Shown here piece by piece: positions 20,979 to 32,900 of a stretch of 64,000 nucleotides of DNA. Under the pieces are notes generated by a model, which was not told where the DNA came from, did no database searches, and worked only from the letters and a program-made list of their open reading frames with translations. Both the position numbers and the translations under genes were made by a program. The stretch covers positions 62,001 through 126,000 of the forward strand of contig JASANG010002613.1 of assembly GCA_030248215.1 (NCBI GenBank). The letters run 5' to 3'. The stretch's first letter is position 1, and each line of letters begins with the position of its first letter. This DNA is from Enoplolaimus lenunculus. Taxonomy: Eukaryota; Nematoda; Enoplea; Enoplida; Thoracostomopsidae.

Positions 20979-23900
20979 CTAAAATTTTAAACTTCGTTGG
21001 CACGTTTTGAACCCAAATTCCGAGTCAAAAATACAAAATGCGTTTCGTGTTTTGAAAAAAATCGTTTGTACTGGAGCGAAAATAGCGTTTTAACAAACAC
21101 TAAACCGGGTTTTCAGAATCGCGTTTCGCAATAGATCTCGAAAGATTCTGAGGCGACAGTTTGTTTATAACAGAAAGCTGTGCTTTGCTACAAGCTTCTT
21201 GCTCATACCTAGACGTAAGCGCACGCCATTTTAGGCTATTGCCTAGGAGTGTTAAGTCATACTTATGCCTCAAAATGTTCTGGACTTTTGCCTAGGCTTA
21301 AGATTATTCCTCATGTATGAGGGAACACAAACAGGTGTAAGGAATTGTCGATGCTTTTGCGTCAGCCAACGATTTAACCTTATATGTTGACGCAGACCTG
21401 TAGCCAGCTGCCTTTGCTAAGAGAGGGGGGGGGCTAAAAGTTATTCAGAAGGGCAAACAAGGGTTTTCGTTGACTAACAAGCAAGGTTGAAAACTTTCAA
21501 GGGGGGGCAAAATTTTTTCAGGGGGGTAGCCCTCCCTGAACCCTCCTGACTACGAGCCCGTGTTAAAGAAAGTGTACAAGAGACGATTGTTGGTTGCGCA
21601 ACTTAGCTATTAAACTTGTTTTACTGACTCATTAGGGCAGCCAAGTTCTTTCAATAATTTTACAACAGTAAATTCGAGGGTTTGAAATTTAACCCTTTCT
21701 CACATGAATATTTTCTATTTCCCCTGAGACCTACTTTTATGCTAGGTTTCGAACTGCAGTGACTGGAGTGGGAGGAGTATACCATCACCACTCAGCTATA
21801 GGAGCTCGACGCTCGAGCCCGAGGGGGCTCTCACGTCTTGTGGTGATTTAGTACTATGTATACGTGTTGCAATTGTTAAACACATAGCGATATATACTAT
21901 TTAACATATATATACTGCGCTGAGTTGCCTACAGGCAACTCAATGTGAGAAGGGGTTAATTGTAAACTTTGCGTTTGCAAACCCAACACGAAAATTATAC
22001 CAAGCCTAAATATGTTTGAGAGTAGTGCTTTTCCGTCTGTGGGCGTAGCCAGGATTCTGGAAAGAGGGTGTCACCTCATATAGAAATTTGGAAACGGAGT
22101 TCATATTTTATTAATTAAATAAACGCCTAAAAATCCCAGGACAAAGATTCCATGGTGAAGGTTTGATTCCTGAACCCCCTCAAGCTACACTCATCCATGC
22201 TAGCGCCGTTTTACTGACTTACTGGGGCTCCAGGGTCACCAGGTAATCCTGTGTCACCAGTTCGACCACGTTCACCAATGTCTCCAGTCTCGCCCTGCAG
22301 AAAAGTGATTTTAAAAACTGGAACCAGTGTTACTTTTAGGGGCGTACAGTAGTATGAACAAATTCCTAAACCTAGGCCTAAGCCTAGGCGTTAGCGTAAA
22401 GATAAGCTTATAACTAACCCTAGGCCTGAGTGTAAAAGCGAAGCCTGAGTAAAAATAGCCTAAATTTTTAACGTAGCGTATTGTTGTCTTGCCGAAAAAC
22501 GGGACGCATTCAAAGTAACATGTGCCGATCATGTCATTATCAGGTTTAATCTTGGGCTTCGCCGAGGATTAGTATTAGGTGGATATTCAGGCTTACGCTG
22601 GGGTTCGTGCTTATGTTCAAGTTTACGCTTTCGCTTAGGCTTTGTGGTCAGGCTGTTAAAATGAACGCCGGCTGGTATTACAAACAAATTATAGCATTAT
22701 TTCAGTGATAAGCAAAAATACAGAACCGAAATCTGCGCAAAGATTTTTAATTTTTTAAAAAAGGTTAGGTTAACATACAGAGTTTTGAACAATTTTAGCT
22801 TCTTATATTCGCCAAAAAATATATACCGAAGTAAGACGACTTATGTTACTTATGAGAAGCTGATACATAGGTTTAGGTTGACGAAATGGTATCAGTAAAG
22901 GCTTAGGCTTAGGGTTAGATAAGCTTTTTAATAAATCAAACCTAGCCAGTAGCACAAACCTCAGCCTGAGTGCAAATGTGGGGAAAGTGTACAATTGTCT
23001 TAAATTCTTATTTTAGGGCACTGGCTTTCTAAAACTTCGAGTATTGCTACAATAAAAGAAAAACAAAAGAATGAGAAAGTATACAGAAAAACCCTACAGT
23101 CCATTGACTCTAACCTTTGGACCTTTTTCGCCTTCTGCTCCTTCTGGTCCTGGAGGACCCTGAAAGTTTTTATATTGAAAACTGTTGACAGTTTGTTCAT
23201 TAAAGACCACCACCTGAACTTTTCCGGGATGCAAAATTCGAAAACATGGTAATAGAGACATGCTACGGGAACTTTTGTTATTTTTATATTACGAGTATAT
23301 ATACATAAATACATTTATATGAATATGTATAAATGCCTGATGATTTGATTTTTGTTTCGTAAACTATTAAACAGCCAAACGTTTCACATGTTTCTGTCAA
23401 ATGTTCTGGCAGAGGCCAAAATTTTTTTGTATTTGAGCAAATTTTTGATTCCCAAATTTTTTTGCAGCCTACAATTTATTCACAGCTCCCCTTAAATCAC
23501 GCACGTATTTTGAGGGTTTACATGTATACATGCAAATTAAGCGTATTTAAATCAACTGATCTACAACGCCGACTCTTCGCGATTTACAGAACTTTATCTC
23601 AGGCCCGTAACCAACGCCAACTGACCTTGCTAGGGTGACAACAATTTTTCAGGAGTGACATACAAGGGTTTTTGATGACTCACAAACATGATTCAAAGTT
23701 TGCTAGCGGGGCAAAAATGTTTTCAGGGGAACTGAGCCCCCTGCCCCCCCTTGGCTACGGGCCCGCTTTATCGTCTAAAATTTTTTACATGTGGTATTGC
23801 AAACAGCAATTGTTACAAAATGTACCAATGATACTCAGAAGTATTTGACAATTGAACTCTATATAAGTTAACAGAACAATCAATCACCATAGGGCCCTGA

Positions 23901-26900
23901 TCACCTGGATAACCATCGACGCCCGGCCTTCCAGGAAACCCCTGAAATGAGGGACCATATTCACAAATGTATGCAGCAACCATCATCAGTTAGTGATAAG
24001 TTTTCAACCTCAATTACCATTGCAGTTGTTGAATTCAAAATTGGTACATGAGTAAAGCAAATCATATACAAAACATGTCTGGTTCCAAAATTTTAAGACG
24101 GTGATAAGTGCTACACACATTAAAAATACGGGCCCAGCGTTCTGAAAATATAATGCAACGTAACATGGTTTAGCAAAAAAACACGCTATTGTTAATAGTT
24201 GCATACACCACGGCACAACCTAGCGAATTCAACGCGGATTTAAACGCATCTCCGCCTCCAGTGTTAGCTAAATTAGAAAGGAGTAACCAGTAGCCAGAAT
24301 TTCACTTCGAGGCAATATCCTATGAAAAACGTTTTGATTTCTGTTGTAGCTTACAAAATTTGGGAAGGGATATATTTCCTTTATCCCGTCGCTTGTGCAC
24401 ACGTCCCTGCCAATTTTCTATCGCGTTTGTTTTTGCGGCGAACAAATTTTGTTGTTCGTTATGTATAGTACGCAGCGGTTTGCACTTGTTAAATGCTTTG
24501 TAACAAAATTGCAAAAAAATACTACAGCTTGTCCTATCTCAAATTATTACATGCAAGCCGCAGTTTAGTTTTTAGAATAATAACCTGGCTTACATCGTAG
24601 CCATTATATCCTGCAGGACCCTAAAATTCAAACAAATGCATATTGTAAACACACCCTCTGTTCATGCAAAATGGCAAAACAGGTTTTTTGCAGATTAAAA
24701 AATTGATCCCGCTTCAAAACAATTAATTTCAAATGAAATTAGGTAATTCCGTAATATTATATATTAAGCTGTAGTACACTTTCATAGGCATAGACTTAGG
24801 CATAGTAAAACCTTTGACTGAGTCTGTACGACCAATTATTGACGTTGAAACATTTGATGAAAACGAATTTAGTTAATATCATGATTTCGTTTCTAATCTT
24901 AAAAACAATTCATAAATCTCTACCGGTTCTCCTGGATCGCCTGGAAGACCATCAGGAGCCTGAAATAGCAAACTGTATTTAATCTCAGTTGTTGCAAAGC
25001 ATTTTGAGATTAGAAATAGTACAAATGTGAAGGTTTGTAAGGTTGTGAAATTATCATGTTTCATAATAAATGTTACTTCCTTTATCGCAACTTATAATCA
25101 AATTTGTGCTGGTTCTGGTAACTTACAAACAAGTAAGTCGAAACATTAGAAAACAAAAAACATTTTGAAGCTTGCCCAACTTTGTAATGTGAAGCGTATT
25201 TTATCGGTATCCAAAGTAGTATACCGTGCGTAAGCTCTGGTGCAGTGACACTAAACTTCAAACATCGGCAAGAAACTGTAACATTAAATCTGGACACTCA
25301 CGTCATTTCCTTTGTCACCCTAAACCAAAAGTTTACCACATCACTAAACGTCGACACGAGCACAGCCAGCATTATATTATGGCAGGTGATAACCACCTGT
25401 TCAGTACAGTTTTAACTGAATTAGCAAGCGGGCAGCTGGCTGATGAAAACAATTCGATAAACAGTGAAAATTTTGAATTGTCAATTTTCCAAAAAACTCT
25501 CAGCTTTTCTTTTGAGGTGAAAATTTCAAAACCAAGAGAAATAAATCACTTATTTTAAATCAATAACACGGTGTTGCAAAAAACAACTGTAACAAGATTT
25601 CCTAAAATTTTCGCCTTACATTGATTTCTTATTTGTCACCTTAAAAATTAGGGTTTGCCAATAGCCTGCTATATGAACTTTACCGGTGCGCCATGAGGAC
25701 CACTTTTCCCGTTGTAGCCCTTAGGCCCTTTGGCACCATTTCGGCCCTGAAACAGTTATGCAAACTTGCGTAGCAAATGTTATTCTTACAACTTTTAGTC
25801 ACTTTTTTTGTTGATGTTACAACTGCATACCTTACACCTTGATTCAATATGCAAAACGCCATATACAGGCCTGTAGCTTGTTCACCTTGCTACGGGAAGG
25901 GCTATAGTGTTTTAGGACATACATGAGTTTTCGACGACTCACAATTGAGGATAAAACTTTTCTAGGAAAGGCCAAAATATTTTAAGCCGCTGATTTCCCA
26001 CTACCATCCTCTGAGTAGGAGCCCGGACAGGTGTCAGTGTATTAAAGACAGTTCTGATGAACGCTAATTTGGCTCAGTTAACATTTGTTTAGGAAAATAA
26101 CGCAAATACTTGTTGGCAAAAATACGTTCTTACTGCTACTTGGCTACTCATTGGTAAACTGCGCAAACTATTGAGGTCGGTCTACTAATCGTAAGCCTAA
26201 AAATAAGCCTAATTTTTACACTAAGCGTCTCAGTTTTCGTTCACCAGTCCCCCACACTCAAAGTTTATTGCATTCAAAATTAGCAACATTCAGTACTATA
26301 GTGACCGGCTTGTAGACAAGGGGTGGAACAGGGGGGGCACAGCCCCCCAAGAAAAATTTTGGACTCACCTGGAAAATTTTAAACCATGCTTGCAAGTCAT
26401 TAAAAACCCTTGTATGCCCCTTCCGAAAAATTTTTAGCCCCCCTATCAAAGTGAATTGGCTACGGGCCTGTGTAGTGACACGAAAAGAGAGGCATAAGAG
26501 GGGTCCCCATTTCAGTCGTAGTTAATAGGAGCTCATATTCCTAATTTGGGCTCGCTAGTGGATAGAGTCCATAAGTTCCAACAGATTCCGTAAAAGAGAA
26601 CATAACAGAGGAATGGCCTAGACTGCTTCAATCTGTAACAGACTGTCAGGGAACCCGTATAAACTTTACTAAATCTAGAAAAAATAACGAGAATGTCAAT
26701 CAGAAAAATGCTTAGGAGCAAACCAATTCGGCCTAAACAAAAGCATATAAAAAGGATGTTAGAATCAACTAACAGGATGTTAATTATGAATAAATAACTG
26801 TCCGTAACCAAATAACAGAAGGTACTCTACAGAGAGGCAAAATACATATTAGTCGCCTAATATTCGTGTTACTACCGTACATGTTACTTGGGTCACTACA

Positions 26901-29900
26901 GTACCTGACGACCTTGTGCACCCGGTGATCCGGAATCTCCAAAACTACCCTGAAAATATTCACGTGTTGAATTAAAAGTTTGCCTTCGTAGATGCGACCA
27001 TATTATGAAACACGTGAACCAGGTTTCAATGACTTCTTACATTCAAAGTGAAAACTTTGACAATCGGCTAATTATTTCAGCGTCACAACTATATAAGGTT
27101 TAAATTAATTCTTTCTATAAGTTCATCTAGCTGTATTAAAATAATTTTCTAGTTTAACTAAACTAACTTGCAGCTTTACGCTTAAACTCATTTTAAATCT
27201 TAAACTTCATCAAAACAAAAAATACGATAGAATTTTTAAAAAGATTCCAAGCTGCACCGAACGAAATCTTTTGGGCTGAAGCTACACTTAAGGATAGTGA
27301 ATGCGTGGCAGACAAACTGTGTAATTCCATGCGGATACATAAATTTTGCGACGCACCTACAAACAAACCAAACTAAAAATACACTAGTCAGCTGGCCTTG
27401 CGCAATGCGCAAATTAACGAATGCACAAAAATTTGCATGCATATTTTCTTGTAACGGAACAATCACGTTTACGTTCTAAGAAATTGCTGTAAACAAAGTG
27501 ATGCTGGAATGTTCCCTAGAATACGTACGTAGGGTGTTCCAGCTTAGACAAGTTTGAAGCAAAATTAAGCTGAAAAATTTTGCGTAGTTTTTTTATACTG
27601 AGAATAAATTTCTAACTCAGTTAGTCCTTCTAGCCATTTAAGCTTTACTTACACTGATGTTCATTTTTAGTCAATCTATAATATAAGTTTCAATTTTCGA
27701 GTGTAGTTGAACTAAAAATTGAATCAAAATTATCACAACATACCCGTTGTCCAACCAATCCTGGAGGTCCAAGAGGTCCCTTAAACAATATTATAGAAAA
27801 GGATTTTATATAATCATAATTTTTGTACGTTCTGATAATCGGGGAACGAGTTGATAGAGCTGAATATATCGATGTCCCCTCCCGAATTTACTGCGAACAA
27901 GAGAAAAACTTTTTAACATACTTTAGAATAGACTGGATATATACTAGAACTCAAAACTTTTCTTTCACATATGGTTATACACTGCCGACCAGGAATAATG
28001 TCTACGCATTTGTCTGATATTTGCAAACGATTGCATCACTTATTACAAAACAGGGAAACTTGTTAACGGATCCGGAAGGTAACAAAAAAATCAAAGTCGG
28101 TGTAAACGTTTCGAGGCATGATGAGTGGACCCTCAGCTACTAAAATTCGGCTCTAATTTGACTACGGCACAAGTTAAGCGTTGAAATATTATTTATTTTT
28201 GGTTAAACAATAAGAAACTATAAAAAAAAGCCAACACGGCAAAGCCAACCGTATACAACCGAATAAAGAGCGAAAGTCAGTTAAATTAATTTCGTAGTAT
28301 TCGAAGGAACTGAAATCATTTAAGATCAGCTGACCATAGATTATGTAGACATTATACTTGCAATTATTGTAAAGAAATAATTTACCAGATGGCCTGCTTT
28401 GCCGGCTGGACCAGGTGTTCCTGGCTTTCCAATTGGTCCTTTAATTCCCTGAAAAAATGTGTTGCACTTTGCTAAGCTGAAAATCAACCATACTAAATTG
28501 TATTGAACGAATTAGCGTTTACCAATATACTTCAATCAATATAACACGTGCGGAACTTTTAAAATGAGGTTGGTATATTTTTATTAAGTCAAGATAATTG
28601 GTTTCCAACCAAATAAGACTCGGGGCTAAGAGACTAGGTGTTCATGCTTAGGATTCACTCTTGGCTTAGGTCTAGCTTTAGGCTATATGTTTTGGCTTAT
28701 TTTTAGGTTTACATTTACATTTATGTTTTTGCATATTGTGCGCCTTAGCAGTTAGGCTCGTATAATGAACACGGGCCGCATTTTGCACGAGTCAATATAA
28801 GAAAATTGTCAAATAACTGTCTTAAACTAGAAAAAATAATGAAAATTTTAACTTATTTTTGTACTTTTGATTTAAATACAGTTCTAAGTTAAGTGCAGAG
28901 CCAGTAGTTTCTATGAGTTGTGGTCAAATAACATTTTTGTTAGAGGTATATAAAAATGCTTTTGTTAGTCGTGTTTGTAATTGCATTACATCATAAGACA
29001 TAATCAGCGGCGGATTCACAAATTTCTGACGGGAGGCATATACAATTCATAAATTACGACACTGAAGGTGCCGCTCAGTAAGCAGTGTCGCTAAACCGGA
29101 AATAAGATCAGTTCCATGAATTGCCGGTGCAAGATTAGAGATTAGGCAGAGTTTTCCCACTCAAACCAATTGAAGCCGTATTATTTTATCTGAACGATTA
29201 AAAATAGTTTCAACTTGTACATTACGTATATGTCGTGAAATTAAACGGGTCTGACTATGGAATCAGAACCACGATGAAGGAAACTTTGCAAGTGACGTCA
29301 ACGAGACGAAAGGCGCACGTTTTGAATTTATTTCAGTTAAAATCTTAAATAGAAGTGTGTCCGTTTGAACAAATGCGTTTGAATCTATTAAAAACGCGAC
29401 GAAAGACGAATATTGTAGAATACTTGGCGAGCGAAGCGAGCCAGAAACAGTTCGCAATCCTAGTAGATAGTGCCATGTTTCCGTGAATACAAAACTTAAC
29501 ACAACTGATTTTTTAACAATTTTTCAGCAAATATTTTATGGAAACAAAATTGTAAGAAAAATGTCGCAAGCGAAGCGAGTGTTCAACTATTTGTAAATTT
29601 AAGCATTGAACCCTTCTGAAGGTAAAAAAGTTTTTTTGCTGATTAATAAGGGTTATAGCCAACAAATCCATAGACACGTACTTTGAGGGGACCGAAGCTA
29701 ATGTATGGTTCACATTGATGTCATGCAAATAATGCGGCAGGCAAAATAATTTGTAGTGAACTAACGCCATCTACTACGAAGATGAACAAATTGGTCAATC
29801 CGAAATCGATTATTCGAAAGTAAAATTTTATCTCTCAATTTTTCTGACAAAAGGGGCATAAGCCTTCCCACACCCTTAAAGTAAAATTTTATCTCTCAAT

Positions 29901-32900
29901 TTTTCTGACGAAAGGGGCATAAGCCTTCCCACACCCTTCTGAATCCGACAGTGTCCTGTGTTGTCTGTTTTTAAAACAAGTGGCCAATTTTATAATTTAA
30001 TCTTTATTAACCTTATCACCTTCTTCGCCCGGTTTTCCAGTAGGTCCTTTTGGTCCCTAAAAAGAGGCAACGGTATAATGAAACAACGAAATATTAAGTT
30101 GGATTTTGCCGAAGCAAAAGTAATAACTTGAGCATTTGGCCAGTTTATGCATGTTCCACAACAAGAAGTGAGATTGTGGTGGAAATTTTCTAGTCATTCC
30201 GACAAATTCACGAACTTATAAAATATTTTATTCCAGTTTACAAACTGAATTTCATAAGCTTTGATAAATTTAGCACAAGAGAAACTCTCCATTATAATCA
30301 GTTTTAATCGCAAATATAAACTCAAAGATATTAATGCTAATAGAGAAATGTTTTCGTGAAACAATCGAAAATTGTAAAAACGTTGCTTTACCTCGTTACC
30401 TGCAATACCATCTTTGCCAGGAGCTCCGTTCGCACCAGGAAAGCCTGCTTCGCCCTGCCAACCTGGTTCGCCAATTTCACCTGGCTTACCTGGTTCTCCG
30501 TCTTTGCCCGGTGAGCCGTCGGTACCTGGTAAACCGTCTTGCCCGGCCGGACCAGGTGGTCCCATCTCGCCCTAGAAATAAACAGAAAATGAAAAAATAA
30601 AAAAGAAACCATATCAGGGTATCAAGAAAACGCAGAAATCGTAATAAGTACTGTTTGTATTTAGCTAACAATCGCGAGGATTTGTAGCACTTAATTTGTT
30701 TCACCGACGCCGTTCTAAACAGTAGAATATATGAACCACTGCCTAAAAGTATCAGGCATATTTTCATGAGCGTTGTTCTCATTCAACTTCTTTCCTTCAT
30801 TGTTTATTAGACCGCAAAAGCAGCTGTCACCACACCAGAAAGTAAGGTACTAATCCTGTAGGTGTTCTATTTATAGCCTGCGTCTGAGCTACACTCAACG
30901 CAATATTTTGTATCGATATGCTCTCAAAATACCGAGATTGATACCCTGATTTTATCGACACCTAAACCGATTTATTGATTCAAGACTGCTGCAAACAACC
31001 AGTAGCTACTTACCAAACTAAACTCCAACAAATTTTTAATTACGTACAATTTTCGTTGAGGTAGGGATAACGAGAGGCTGTTAACCCTGGTCTGCGTCAC
31101 ATTTTGTGGCCCTGCCAAACTTTATACTGTGAACGGTGCATAAGTTTGTAGCAAAAGACCCTATATATTCACATTTAGGCTGCTCGTTAAAACCCATTTA
31201 CCATGTCTCCTTGATGACCTGGCTCCCCAATATTTCCCGGTTCTCCCATATCACCGTTTTCACCCTAAAATGCAATATATGAAATCATACTAAAGATGAG
31301 GAGGGTAGAATTTCGCGTTAAGTTGAGCACTGTTAGTCCCTTCTAAGGTTTTTTCTGAAAAGATCGGTGAAGCGTTGGAAAAACAATTTCGAACGTCCTT
31401 CCAACTGTAAAAGCAGCTTGATTTATGCTAGCGAGACCTAAATTTTTTCTGCTTTAAATGAATATATGAAGCAAACGCGCTAATGTATATATATATTAGC
31501 TGAATTTACAAGTGTGTTGTAATACATTCTGATTGCAATGCATGGAAGTCTAGTTTATTCCGAGATATTCAATTAAAGTTAACGAAGGGGACAAATTAAT
31601 TTCTACGTTAATATAAACTCATGTGCATATCCAACTAATCAAACCATTTATCGGAATAAATATAAAAATTTGGGATTTTGTACACTTCGCTCCACAAGGT
31701 TAAGGCTTTGGCTAACGTTTAAATCCAAACTTCAAACGCTTAGGCTTTAGGTATGATTACTGTTTCCTAGCTGAAGCGTATGCCCGAGACTAAGACTAAG
31801 CCTATGCGTAAATGTAGTGGAAAAGTGTTAAAGAGCCATACTTTAACTGAGTGTAATTTTATGATACGATGCTACGCATATGCGGCTCTGGTGTCGACTG
31901 CACTGGAATGTTGCACAAACAAACGTTTTTAACAATACAAAAAGATTCTTAGTAAATTTTATTAAAACAGTAACATTGGGCAACTTTATTTACTTCGAAA
32001 CCTAAAGTGCCATCTTGACCAGTCACTCCAGGTCTACCATCACGGCCCTAAACAATCAAAAGTATTCAAAAACAATAAATTACCCGTTTGCGAAAAATAG
32101 AGTAAACAAACAAAAAATCTGAAAATCATAAAAGATAACTAAAACCAGTGTTAGCAAAAAATTTGTGATATCCTGGCCTAATTCAAAACAAATATTATTT
32201 ATTTTCATTGCGGTTTCTCACAAAAACACACAGTCTAACTACTAGACTCAGGCCCTTAGCCAATAGTGGGTCAATGGGGGCTCAGTCTCCGTCGAAACAT
32301 TTTAAGCTTCCCTAGGAAATTTTCAGCCTTGCTTGTAAGTCAACAAAACCCTTGCATGCTCCTTCTGAAAATTTTTAAAAACAAGCAAGGTGAGCTGGCA
32401 ACAGGTTTGAGTACATATATGCCTAAACGCAATTTTCTATAAACAGACACTTTATGTTTCCCTCATAGAAAGAATAATAAGGTGCAATTTAAATACTCTT
32501 ACACAATCAGTACAAAATCTCTTGTAACGTGAAAGCCCTATCGGGCTCGAGTGTCAAGCTTTTATAGTTGTGTGATGATCGCTAACGAATCGCTTCTCAG
32601 CTGAAACTCTGCTGCTTTGAATCCAAGCTTAAAATTAGGTTTGAGATGATATAGAAAATATGCACGCGGAAAGAGTGAACCGAAAATTTTCCATTTCTGT
32701 CCAGAAAGAGTACATCAAGGTAGTACATCAAGGTCAAAAACTGAGGGTCGGAATTTAAAAAAACGCAAAATTACACTTCAGACACCAAAAAGTTTTCAAT
32801 TTTTGTCGTAGCGGTTATTCTTGTTGTGTTGGCCTTTGCCTGATTATTGTAAACGAACCGGATTTCCTGGTGGTCCAGCAAGGCCTTGATCGCCGATGTC

